NCBI GenBank assembly: GCA_025450375.1
Contig: JANWHO010000115.1
Location: 1 to 6,097, forward strand
From: Chloroflexota bacterium
GTDB lineage: Bacteria; Chloroflexota; UBA5177; JANWHV01
DNA length: 6,097 nt
Direction of reading: 5' to 3'
Part shown: positions 1 through 5,883 of the stretch, piece after piece
Layout of the letters: each line of letters begins with the position of its first letter
Numbering within the stretch: position 1 is the first letter of the stretch
The notes under the pieces: model-generated
What the model was told of the DNA's origin: nothing
Database searches by the model: none
Seen by the model: only the letters and a program-made list of their open reading frames with translations
Translations under genes and position numbers: made by a program

Positions 1-9
1 AGACCCCAT
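1..9 (-). CDS. possible start of the next operon gene (3 codons only)
   Basis: Just after the pxpA stop codon (15-13) the minus strand reads ATG GGG TCT from position 9 to the window edge. A purine-rich GGGGTGAGG lies immediately before it, overlapping the end of pxpA, and could act as a ribosome binding site. In many genomes pxpA is followed by pxpB and pxpC, the other subunits of 5-oxoprolinase, so a tightly coupled pxpB is a reasonable guess from context. Three codons say nothing about identity, and a chance ATG is quite possible. Confidence 0.25.
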
Positions 10-12
10 GCC

Positions 13-795
13 TCACCCCGCCGCCGGCGCGGCAATAGTGATTCCCGCCTTCTCCAACGCGGCCCGAATGGCCCGTGCCCGATCCAGCGCTCCAGGCGCG
101 TCTCCGTGCAGACAGATCGTCTCTCCCACCACCATCAACTCCGTGCCGTCGATGGCCGTCGCCCGGCGATCCCGCGCCATCCGTACCGCCCGCGCCGCCG
201 CCTCCGCCGGATCGTCGATCATGGACCCTGGGAGACGGCGCGAGACCAGGCTGCCGTCCCGGTTCATGGCCCGGTCCGCGAATACCTCGGCCACCACGCG
301 CAGGCCGATCGCCTCCGCCTGAGCCTGTTGGGCCGAGCCCGCCGGGGCGAACACCGCCAGGTCGGGGTCAAAGTCCCGCACCGCCCGCATCAGGGCCGCC
401 GCCGTGATCGGATCCGTGGCGGCTCGGTTATACAGCGCCCCGTGCGCCTTCATATGACGAAGCGGCGCCCCGGCGGCCCGGCAAAAGGCGGCCAGGGCCC
501 CGATCTGATAGAGCGTATCGGTGTAGACCTCATCGGGGGTGGCATCGACGAAACGCCGGCCAAATCCAGCCAGGTCGCGGTAGCCGGGATGGGCGCCAAT
601 CGCCACTCCCAGCGCGGCGGCTCGGGCCACGGCGGCGCGCATCACCAACGGGTCGCCGCCATGAAAGCCACAGGCCAGGTTGGCCGACGACACAAGCGCC
701 AGAAGCTCCTCGTCCGGTCCCGCCTGGTAGTTGCCGAACCCCTCCCCCAGGTCGGCATTGAGGTCGATGGTGATCGGTGCGCGTACATCGTTCAT
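13..795 (-). CDS. pxpA: 5-oxoprolinase subunit A (PxpA, LamB/YcsF family)
   Basis: Protein of 260 residues, close to the usual 245-260 of the family. PxpA works in the cytoplasm with PxpB and PxpC to open 5-oxoproline (pyroglutamate) to glutamate with ATP. Family blocks appear in the expected order: DLNADLGEG (11-19), SSANLACGFHGGDP (36-49), GAHPGYRD (67-74), KAHGALYN (116-123), EVFADRAMNRDGSL (170-183) and CLHGD (228-232). The acidic and histidine residues in these blocks are the likely metal and active-site groups. The ATG at 795 is chosen because it puts the first conserved block ten residues in, as in relatives, with a GGGGG run nine bases upstream; a TTG at 813 would add six residues. 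It follows the transporter ATPase by 56 bases, so it is probably the next gene of the operon. A sugar operon is an odd place for it. The family call is secure; 5-oxoproline as substrate here is inferred from the family. Confidence 0.93.
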   Translation of the reverse strand: MNDVRAPITIDLNADLGEGFGNYQAGPDEELLALVSSANLACGFHGGDPLVMRAAVARAAALGVAIGAHPGYRDLAGFGRRFVDATPDEVYTDTLYQIGALAAFCRAAGAPLRHMKAHGALYNRAATDPITAAALMRAVRDFDPDLAVFAPAGSAQQAQAEAIGLRVVAEVFADRAMNRDGSLVSRRLPGSMIDDPAEAAARAVRMARDRRATAIDGTELMVVGETICLHGDAPGALDRARAIRAALEKAGITIAAPAAG

Positions 796-851
796 CGGTG
801 GTCGCCCCCGCAATCTGAAACCAGACTCCGCGCGCCGGCATGGCCCTTCAC

Positions 852-1679
852 CTATTGGCTCAGCGGCTCGGCCTCGGCGGTGGGCGCGGTAGCCACGGCC
901 GTGGCCAGTTCCGCCCGCGTGGCCCCGGTCATCAACGCCACCACGTCGTCCATGGTCTGCTCGCTCGGTCTGGCGATTCCAGATCGCCGGCCCAGGCGCA
1001 TCACCTGGATGCGGTCGGCGATCTCGAACACATGGGGCAGATTGTGGCTGATCAGGATGACGGGTACCCCACGGGCCTTGACCGCGCGGATCAACTCCAG
1101 CACCATCCCGGACTCCTTGACCCCCAGCGCGGCGGTCGGCTCGTCCATGATCACCACCCGCTTCCCCCAGGATACGGCACGGGCCACCGCCACGCCTTGA
1201 CGTTGGCCGCCCGACAGCGTTTCCACCGGCTGGCGCATCGATCGGAGACCAATCTTCAGCGAGGACATGTGGGCGGCGGCCTGGCGGCGCATACCCCCTT
1301 TGTCGAGGCTGCGAAAGATCGAGCCAAGGGGCCCACGTCTCCGTTCCTCGCGGCCAAGGAAGAGATTGCTGGCGATATCCAGGGCCGGCGCTAGGGCGAG
1401 ATCCTGGTACACGGTCTCGATGCCCTGACGACGAGCGTCCATGGGACTGTGGAACTCCACATGCTGCCCGTTCATCAGGATTTCCCCGGCGTCCGGCCGA
1501 TACGCGCCGGACAGAATCTTGATCAGGGTTGACTTCCCCGCTCCATTGTCGCCCACCAGGGCCAGAATCTCATTCGGATACAGCTCGAAATCAACCTCTT
1601 CCAGGGCGGTCACACTGCCGAACCGCTTTGAAATATTCCGGGCCTGCAGCACTGGTTGGATGCCGCCATTCTGGACCAT
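852..1679 (-). CDS. CUT2-type sugar ABC transporter ATP-binding protein (FrcA-like, half-size)
   Basis: Protein of 275 residues that should bind and hydrolyse ATP on the cytoplasmic face of the transporter. All ABC motifs are intact: Walker A GDNGAGKST (43-51), Q-loop Gln92, signature LSGGQRQ (155-161), Walker B VVIMDE with catalytic Glu180, and switch His212. It has one nucleotide-binding domain, unlike the ~500-residue fused RbsA/XylG type, so it must act as a homodimer, as in the single-domain FrcA subgroup. The phrases QDLALAPALDIASNLFLG (92-109) and LSGGQRQGVAVARA are typical of that subgroup. The last 20 residues are Ala/Thr/Glu-rich and probably disordered. The ATG at 1679 has GGGAGGGG (1695-1688) eight bases upstream. 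It sits 174 bases after the permease gene on the same strand. Family certain; fructose specificity cannot be claimed. Confidence 0.95.
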   Translation of the reverse strand: MVQNGGIQPVLQARNISKRFGSVTALEEVDFELYPNEILALVGDNGAGKSTLIKILSGAYRPDAGEILMNGQHVEFHSPMDARRQGIETVYQDLALAPALDIASNLFLGREERRRGPLGSIFRSLDKGGMRRQAAAHMSSLKIGLRSMRQPVETLSGGQRQGVAVARAVSWGKRVVIMDEPTAALGVKESGMVLELIRAVKARGVPVILISHNLPHVFEIADRIQVMRLGRRSGIARPSEQTMDDVVALMTGATRAELATAVATAPTAEAEPLSQ

Positions 1680-1755
1680 GCCTCATTCCCCTCCCGCGTG
1701 TCGAGCCTATCCCCTAGTGCACAATCAGGCGGCGTCGTGTGGGTTCGGGCGTTTC

Positions 1756-1777
1756 ACCCCCGGCCTCAGCCGGAGGT
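1756..1777 (-). other. stem-loop in the permease-ATPase intergenic gap
   Basis: The 174-base gap (1680-1853) has no convincing ORF. It contains an inverted repeat with arms 1756-1764 and 1769-1777, eight of nine pairs matched, core CCGGC/GCCGG and a four-base loop. No T-run follows on the minus strand, so a simple intrinsic terminator is unlikely. An mRNA-stabilising or processing hairpin between cistrons is possible. The rest of the gap shows nothing recognisable apart from the ATPase ribosome binding site at 1688-1695. Confidence 0.4.
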
Positions 1778-1853
1778 CCGCGTCCGGCAAACTACACCAA
1801 TTGAGAAACCACCAGGGCTCCATTCCTCTTCATTCAGGTTGCGGAACGTTGTG

Positions 1854-2888
1854 CTACCGGCGCCGGCGCCGCGTTGCCTGGTCCACGGCGACCGCGACGA
1901 TCACCAGTGCCCCGGTGGCGAAGGTTTGCCATTCGGCATCGACCCCGATCAGGGTAAGCCCATTCCGGATGATCCCTACGATCAGGGCCCCAATCAGGGT
2001 GCCGATGATGCTGCCGCGTCCGCCAAACAGACTGGTGCCGCCGATCACGACCGCCGTGATGCTATCCAGATTGTCGGTCTGACCGGCCAGCGGATCGCCC
2101 ACCGTGGTCCGACCGATGACCAGGAGCGCGGCAATGGCGTAGATCAGCCCGGCGATAATATAGATGGAGATCAACAGCCTGGTCGTATTGATGCCGGTCA
2201 GCCGTGCCGCCTCTATATTATTCCCAATCGCGTAGACATGCTTCCCCCAGGCTGTCTGGGTGAGGGCGTACCACATGATCGCCACCACTCCAAGCATGAC
2301 CAGCGGGCCGATCGGCACCACGCGGCCGCCCAGATTAAACGTATTCCCGAGGAAGAGCAGTTGATTGGGCAGATTGGTGATCGTACTGCTGTGCGTATAG
2401 AGGATGGTGCTTGAGAAGGCGATATTCAGCATTCCCAGGGTGACGATGAAGGGTGGGAGGCGGATAAAGGCGACCAGGAGGCCGTTCAGTAGCCCCAGGC
2501 CCATCGCGACCCCCACCCCAGCGGCGATCGCCAGCGGCACCGGAATGCCCAGCGCGCCTCCCTGGCCGGCGTTGCCGGTGGCCAATTGCGCCATCACCAC
2601 GGAGGAAAAGACCATGATCGCCCCGTTACTGAGGTCAATGCCGGCGGCGATGATGATGATCGTCTGCCCTACGGCCAGCGTGCCGACCTCCATCACCTGA
2701 AGAAGCACGTTGGTGAAGTTCCCGTAGGTGAAAAATACCGGAGATCTAATGGTGAAGAAGATGATCAGGATGACCAGACCGGTAAGCGGGCCCAGGAGCG
2801 GCACCTCACCGTAGACCCGCAGCGCCGGCTCCAGGCTACGGCGAACCGAGGTGAATCGATCCAGGCTGGGTGATTGCCGCGTGCTCAT
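1854..2888 (-). CDS. CUT2-type sugar ABC transporter permease (RbsC/FrcC-like)
   Basis: Integral inner-membrane protein of 344 residues, the usual size for the BPD_transp_2 family. It forms the channel that takes sugar from the binding protein. Hydrophobic segments recur along the chain, for example 31-47, 66-83, 114-143, 190-208, 237-258 and 295-313. Family signatures are visible: GQTIIIIAAGIDLS (74-87), the cytoplasmic coupling-loop type motif GNNIEAARLTGI (222-233), and LDSITAVVIGGTSLFGGRGS (274-293). The protein ends in a positive RRRRR tail. I place the start at the ATG at 2888: GGGAG lies eight bases upstream, and the first membrane segment then begins near residue 30. The reading frame stays open to 3008, but the extra 40 residues look like translated intergenic DNA. 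It lies 262 bases after the binding-protein gene. Confidence 0.95.
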   Translation of the reverse strand: MSTRQSPSLDRFTSVRRSLEPALRVYGEVPLLGPLTGLVILIIFFTIRSPVFFTYGNFTNVLLQVMEVGTLAVGQTIIIIAAGIDLSNGAIMVFSSVVMAQLATGNAGQGGALGIPVPLAIAAGVGVAMGLGLLNGLLVAFIRLPPFIVTLGMLNIAFSSTILYTHSSTITNLPNQLLFLGNTFNLGGRVVPIGPLVMLGVVAIMWYALTQTAWGKHVYAIGNNIEAARLTGINTTRLLISIYIIAGLIYAIAALLVIGRTTVGDPLAGQTDNLDSITAVVIGGTSLFGGRGSIIGTLIGALIVGIIRNGLTLIGVDAEWQTFATGALVIVAVAVDQATRRRRR

Positions 2889-2917
2889 GGACACCGCTCC
2901 CGGAGCTCTCGCATCAT
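2885..2917 (-). CDS. possible 10-codon leader ORF overlapping the permease start
   Basis: The minus strand reads ATG ATG CGA GAG from 2917 and encodes MMRELRERCP. Its TGA (2887-2885) overlaps the permease ATG in an ATGA junction. A purine-rich stretch AAGGGAAGGA (2927-2918) lies directly upstream, at least as good a ribosome binding site as the permease's own. This geometry would allow translational coupling. The peptide is too short for coding statistics and the arrangement may be chance. Confidence 0.25.
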   Translation of the reverse strand: MMRELRERCP

Positions 2918-2959
2918 TCCTTCCCTTCACGGATGCTGATCGATCGTGAGTTCTGGCTG

Positions 2960-3064
2960 GACGCCGGACCAGCGATGTGGTCGCGAACCTCGGGGGTTTC
3001 CCCGCCAACCGCGGACGCCGGGGATGGGCAGGCCCCTTTGTCGCCTGCCCATCCCCGACGCCGG
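2960..3064. repeat. short GACGCCGG repeats around the intergenic hairpin
   Basis: The octamer GACGCCGG occurs three times on the plus strand: 2960-2967, 3014-3021 and 3057-3064. The last two flank the 15-bp hairpin. A separate ten-base direct repeat CCAACCGCGG occurs at 3005-3014 and 3117-3126. The copies are exact, but such short GC-rich words recur easily in DNA of this composition, so a functional repeat family is only a possibility. Confidence 0.35.
3019..3057 (-). other. strong intercistronic hairpin between binding-protein and permease genes
   Basis: A perfect 15-bp inverted repeat has arms at 3019-3033 and 3043-3057 (CGGGGATGGGCAGGC and its complement) with a nine-base loop. It sits in the 262-base gap 2889-3150, which otherwise holds no convincing gene. 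No T-run follows it on the transcribed minus strand, so it is not a standard intrinsic terminator. In many binding-protein operons a hairpin at this point protects the upstream mRNA or reduces downstream transcription, so that the soluble binding protein is made in excess over the membrane parts. That role is inferred from position. Confidence 0.7.
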
Positions 3065-3150
3065 ACGTGTCCGCCGGTTAGTATACCCGAGCGCCTCGGC
3101 GGCCTACGTTGCTTCCCCAACCGCGGTCGGAGGATAGTCCCAATTCAGTC

Positions 3151-4158
3151 CTAGCCCCAGCAGTGGGTCAAGCCGAAGGAGACGGTGCTGGAGGGAACGT
3201 ACGGCTGCACGCTCTTGGTAACCAGGATCTCGCCGGTATCGATCAGGGCGGGAATCTTCTTGCCCTGGGCCGCCATCACCGCGTAGTCCACCCCGAGCTT
3301 GGCCATCTGGGCGGGGAACTGCATTACATCGGTGCTGATGATGCCGTCACGGACCGCCCGGATCCCCCGGCAGCCGCCGTCCATCGAGACGATCTTGATC
3401 TTTCCGGTCAGGCCCTTGGCCTTGATCGCCGTCGCGGCGCCGAGCGCGGCGGGTTCATTGATCGTCCAGACCAGGTTGACGTCGGGATGGGCGGTGAGGA
3501 TATTTTCCATCGCCGTCTGGCCCGGGCCCTGAGCGCCATTGGTGACTTGATCGGCCACCACGTATTGCTTGGCGTTGAGGCCGAAGCCGGCCAGGAAGCC
3601 GCCCATACGGTCGGAGTTGACCTCGCTGCCCGGTGTTCCCTCGAGAAGGGCGATCTTCGGGGTGATTCCCTGGAATGCCTTCCGAGCCCAGAGGCCGTTC
3701 AGCACCCCAGCCTCATAATTGTCGGTGGCATAGAAGGCGGTGACCGCCGTGGTGGGATCGGTGGCCGTGTCCAGGGCGATTACCGTGATGCCCTTGGCGG
3801 TGGCCCGGCGTACGGCGGGCACGATACCGGCGGAAATACTAGGGATGAGCACAATGGCCTTGGCGCCCCGGGTAATCAGGTCGTCAATCTGGGAGGTTTG
3901 GGTGGCCGTATCGCCGTCATACTTTCCGGCCTCATAGACCAACGTCACCCCCAGCTTGGACGCCTCGGCCTGAGCCACCGGTTGCATGGCGACGAAGTAG
4001 GGATTGACCAGCGTCTTGACCAGATAGCCGATGATGATCGGCGCGTGGGCGGTGGTCCGGGCCGTAGTGGCCCGCGCGGTACCGGCCAGGGGAAGGATCG
4101 CGGCGAGAGCAAGTGCGGCACGCGGCAGGATGCGTCCGAAGAATAAGCGGTGTGGCAT
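3151..4158 (-). CDS. periplasmic sugar-binding protein of a CUT2 ABC transporter (RbsB/FrcB-like)
   Basis: Protein of 335 residues, the soluble receptor that delivers a sugar to the permease. A signal peptide is clear: basic start MPHRLFFGR, hydrophobic stretch AALALAAILPLAG (14-26) and likely cleavage after A-R-A (28-30). There is no lipobox cysteine, so it should be free in the periplasm. The mature chain has the Peripla_BP_4 two-lobe pattern: IIIGYLVKTLVNPYFVAMQ (41-59), TDNYEAG (145-151), WTINEPAALGAATAI (231-245) and VSMDGG (257-262). It ends in HCWG; the C-terminal CWG resembles what I recall of FrcB-type proteins. Cys263 and Cys333 could form a disulfide. The ATG at 4158 is preferred because AAGGGG lies eight bases upstream and the signal peptide begins there; an ATG at 4233 in the same frame would add 25 non-signal-like residues. 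It is the first gene of the operon. The sugar is unknown. Confidence 0.94.
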   Translation of the reverse strand: MPHRLFFGRILPRAALALAAILPLAGTARATTARTTAHAPIIIGYLVKTLVNPYFVAMQPVAQAEASKLGVTLVYEAGKYDGDTATQTSQIDDLITRGAKAIVLIPSISAGIVPAVRRATAKGITVIALDTATDPTTAVTAFYATDNYEAGVLNGLWARKAFQGITPKIALLEGTPGSEVNSDRMGGFLAGFGLNAKQYVVADQVTNGAQGPGQTAMENILTAHPDVNLVWTINEPAALGAATAIKAKGLTGKIKIVSMDGGCRGIRAVRDGIISTDVMQFPAQMAKLGVDYAVMAAQGKKIPALIDTGEILVTKSVQPYVPSSTVSFGLTHCWG

Positions 4159-4331
4159 GGCTGCAACCCCTTTTCTGATCACTGCGCGACGAGGGTGGCG
4201 AACGGGGACCGCTAGGTTGGGGGCATGATGCATGACCCCATGCCGGCGCCTGGCCCTCTGGCGTTCACGATTTCGTGCGGTGTCGGATCCTCTGTACTCC
4301 TTCCTTTCTCGCCTCCTTATAGTATCACCCG
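4159..4331 (-). other. 5' leader region of the transporter mRNA
   Basis: Between the operator and the binding-protein start lies a leader of about 170 bases. On the minus strand it has two Shine-Dalgarno-like stretches, AAGGAGG (4318-4312) and GGAAGGAG (around 4304-4297). No ATG, GTG or TTG follows either at a usual distance. A TATAAG (-10-like) overlaps the first stretch, about 18 bases after a TTAGGT inside the operator, so a second promoter is possible. A short dyad CACGA-TT-TCGTG lies at 4266-4277. I recognise no riboswitch class here. Confidence 0.3.
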
Positions 4332-4364
4332 CGTCTATTACCTAACTTTGATAGGTAATAGACG
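4332..4364. promoter_or_regulatory. perfect palindromic operator upstream of the transporter operon
   Basis: Arms CGTCTATTACCTA (4332-4344) and TAGGTAATAGACG (4352-4364) are exact reverse complements over 13 bases around a seven-base spacer. The AT-rich site stands out from its GC-rich surroundings. It lies immediately downstream of the candidate -10 at 4379-4374, where a bound protein would block transcription. A ROK-family repressor gene ends about 75 bases away, and ROK regulators bind long symmetric AT-rich sites. A related site lies before the kinase gene (5823-5846). Palindrome certain; binding partner inferred. Confidence 0.85.
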
Positions 4365-4373
4365 TTGGTTTTC

Positions 4374-4402
4374 ACGATAGCATAAGGAGTCAGGCAGGTC
4401 AA
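4374..4402 (-). promoter_or_regulatory. candidate sigma-70 promoter for the transporter operon
   Basis: On the minus strand TTGACC (4402-4397) and TATCGT (4379-4374) are separated by exactly 17 bases. They match the -35 and -10 consensus at five and four of six positions. The predicted transcription start near 4367 falls just before the palindromic operator. This gives the binding-protein mRNA a leader of about 210 bases. An alternative -10-like TATAAG lies downstream near 4322-4317. Confidence 0.55.
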
Positions 4403-4404
4403 GA

Positions 4405-4424
4405 CTCACGGAAAAAGTCGTGAG
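4405..4424 (-). other. small hairpin after the ROK regulator gene
   Basis: Six-base arms CTCACG (4405-4410) and CGTGAG (4419-4424) enclose an eight-base loop that contains five T on the minus strand. It lies 15-34 bases after the regulator stop codon and just before the -35 of the transporter promoter. Its position suits a terminator separating the two units, but the T-run is in the loop instead of after the stem, so it may be weak or inactive. Confidence 0.35.
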
Positions 4425-4438
4425 AGCCCGCGCCTCCA

Positions 4439-5680
4439 CTAGCCTACGGCCCCGGAGGTAACGAGATTATTAAGGATATCGCTGTTGACGAAAAGTTCAG
4501 AGAGTACAAGGCACGCCGCTCCCAGGAGTGGCGTGTCCTCGCCCAGGGGATCCCGCTCGATCGTCACGCTGCGGCCGCTGGCCACGAACGCGCGGCGCGC
4601 CACGGCCTCGCGGATCGGCTTGAGGAGCAGGTCACCGGCCGCGGCAAGCTCGCGTCCGATCCAGACGATCCGCGGATCGTAGGCGTTGATCGCGTTGATC
4701 ACGCCCACGGCAAGATACTGCGCGCTCATGGTCAGCGCCGCCAGCGCCGTCTCATCTCCGGCATGGGCCGCGTCGATCAAGGCGGCGATCCCGTTGACCT
4801 CGTCCGCCAGGGTTTCCGGGCGCGGGGCGCCGAGCCAGCGCGCAAGCGTGGCGCGCAACGTGGTATAGAGCTCGAGACACCCAATGTTGCCGCAGGGACA
4901 GCGCGGCCCCGCGATGTCAATGGTCATGTGCCCAATCTCACCGGCGAGGTCATAGGCGCCGCGGTAGAGTTCGCCGTCGATCACGATCCCGGCCCCGACA
5001 CCCGAGTTGGCCGCGACGTAGACGAAGTCGCGGGCCGCCGCGGCGAGTCCAAACCATTGCAAGGCCAGCGCGCAGGCGTTCGCGTCATTGTCGACCCGCA
5101 CGGGAACGCCGAAGCATTCCTCCAGGGCCGAGCGCAAGGGAAGGTTGTGCCAGTGCCCGAAATTCGTGGGGGCCAGGATCGTGCCCGTCGTCGTACGGAG
5201 CGGCCCAGGAGCCCCGACCCCTATGCCAAGGAGCTGGGCCCGCGGTCCATTCCACGCCGCCAGCACCTCGTTCATGAGCCGCTCCAGCCAGCGAAGATTC
5301 GCCCGCGCGTCGATCGCGTCATTGGTCGGCACCGTGGTCTGGTACAGGATGGTGGCGTTGAGATCGGTTATGGCCACTCGCGTGCGATGGCGGGCCAGGT
5401 CCACGGCGAGCACGTAGCGAGACTGCTCGGCGATGCGCAGCGCCCGCGCCGGGCGGCCACCGGTAGAGCGTTCCATCCCATCCTCGCGGATCAGCCGGGC
5501 ATCGATCAGCTCGTTGACGATCGCCAATATCGCCGGGTCGGAGAGGCGCGTCAGTCTCGACAACTCGGCGCGCGAGGCCCCTACATGCTCGCGGATGGTG
5601 CGCAGCACCAGGGCCCGGTTATGGCGGCGCACATCGGTCGGGCCCGTTCCAGTCCGGTCCTGTGCCGCGGTTCGCCGCAT
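4439..5680 (-). CDS. ROK-family transcriptional regulator (NagC/XylR/Mlc type)
   Basis: Protein of 413 residues, the usual size for ROK repressors with a DNA-binding domain. Residues 20-65 form a MarR-like winged helix-turn-helix (NRALVLRTIREHV, SRAELSRLTRLS), followed by the STGGRPA linker (72-78). The ROK domain follows: VDNDANACALA (196-206), GEIGHMTID (247-255) and the zinc motif CPCGNIGCLE (261-270), with likely ligands His251, Cys261, Cys263 and Cys268. The first phosphate loop of ROK kinases (DxGxTK) reads DLARHRT (94-100), lacking the Gly and Thr, so the protein is probably a sugar-sensing regulator without kinase activity. The ATG at 5680 is chosen for GGAAGGAG five bases upstream; the frame runs open to 5842 without other support. 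It is divergent from the kinase gene and upstream of the transporter operon, so both are probable targets. The effector is unknown. Confidence 0.94.
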   Translation of the reverse strand: MRRTAAQDRTGTGPTDVRRHNRALVLRTIREHVGASRAELSRLTRLSDPAILAIVNELIDARLIREDGMERSTGGRPARALRIAEQSRYVLAVDLARHRTRVAITDLNATILYQTTVPTNDAIDARANLRWLERLMNEVLAAWNGPRAQLLGIGVGAPGPLRTTTGTILAPTNFGHWHNLPLRSALEECFGVPVRVDNDANACALALQWFGLAAAARDFVYVAANSGVGAGIVIDGELYRGAYDLAGEIGHMTIDIAGPRCPCGNIGCLELYTTLRATLARWLGAPRPETLADEVNGIAALIDAAHAGDETALAALTMSAQYLAVGVINAINAYDPRIVWIGRELAAAGDLLLKPIREAVARRAFVASGRSVTIERDPLGEDTPLLGAACLVLSELFVNSDILNNLVTSGAVG

Positions 5681-5685
5681 CACCG

Positions 5686-5693
5686 CTCCTTCC
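5686..5693 (-). promoter_or_regulatory. ribosome binding site of the ROK gene
   Basis: GGAAGGAG on the minus strand lies five bases before the ATG at 5680. This decides the start against the longer open frame that reaches 5842. Confidence 0.8.
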
Positions 5694-5784
5694 GTTTGGC
5701 CATCCAGAATATCATGTCCATCCGAACCTTGCCGAACTGGCCCGTCAGCCAGATCCCTACCGAGGGAACCGCCCAAGCGGCCCG

Positions 5785-5813
5785 TTGACAGGCCCGGAAT
5801 GGCATGGTAAGGT
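5785..5813 (+). promoter_or_regulatory. candidate sigma-70 promoter for the FGGY kinase gene
   Basis: TTGACA (5785-5790) is a perfect -35 hexamer. After a 17-base spacer, TAAGGT (5808-5813) matches the -10 at only three of six positions. The implied start near 5820 lies just before the operator-like site at 5823-5846 and about 64 bases before the kinase ATG. The weak -10 lowers confidence. I found no convincing promoter on the minus strand for the ROK gene, although TATCAT (5837-5832) is a possible -10 inside the operator-like site. Confidence 0.5.
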
Positions 5814-5822
5814 CGAACCGAG

Positions 5823-5846
5823 TTTCCTAATAATGATAGCAAATCG
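5823..5846. promoter_or_regulatory. second operator-like site, before the kinase gene
   Basis: The site has arms TTTCCTA (5823-5829) and TAGCAAA (5837-5843), symmetric at six of seven positions, around a seven-base spacer. Aligned with 4338-4361 of the perfect palindrome it agrees at 17 of 24 positions, including CCTAA and TGATAG with identical spacing. It sits just downstream of the candidate kinase promoter, as the first site does for the transporter promoter. This suggests one regulator, most likely the ROK protein, acting at both places and perhaps on its own gene. Confidence 0.6.
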
Positions 5847-5867
5847 AATGGCGACGGTGCCGATTCT

Positions 5868-5874
5868 GGAGGAG
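5868..5874 (+). promoter_or_regulatory. ribosome binding site of the FGGY kinase gene
   Basis: GGAGGAG lies nine bases before the ATG at 5884. This favours that start over the in-frame ATG at 5848, which has no Shine-Dalgarno sequence. Confidence 0.75.
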
Positions 5875-5883
5875 CCCACAGAT

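Noticed and set aside
106..1200. Plus-strand open frame (364 codons) across pxpA and the ATPase
   Set aside because: It crosses two real minus-strand genes and the gap between them, and its composition is that of antisense GC-rich DNA.
2889..3008. Upstream extension of the permease by 40 residues
   Set aside because: The ATG at 2888 has its own ribosome binding site and gives a normal family length; the extension is basic and low in complexity and has no family counterpart I know.
2914..3120. Minus-strand open frame of 68 codons in the binding-protein/permease gap
   Set aside because: It begins with TTG, spans the hairpin and its repeats, has Arg/Pro/Gly-rich composition typical of non-coding GC-rich DNA, and shows no recognisable motif.
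3109..4146. Long plus-strand open frame (345 codons) opposite the binding-protein gene
   Set aside because: It is the antisense shadow of a clearly recognisable protein in GC-rich DNA; its Gly/His/Asp/Arg-rich translation has no motif.
4221..4243. Cluster of ATG/CAT and a TGGGG...CCCCA dyad as an alternative binding-protein start or RNA element
   Set aside because: The ATG at 4233 gives a non-signal-like N-terminus, and the dyad is only five pairs with a long loop.
4405..4424. Intrinsic terminator for the ROK gene
   Set aside because: The stem is only six pairs and the T-run lies in the loop instead of after it, so it is listed only as a hairpin.
4763..5788. Long plus-strand open frame (341 codons) opposite the ROK gene
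   Set aside because: It is the antisense of a well-supported ROK regulator; the translation is Arg/Gly-rich and unrecognisable.
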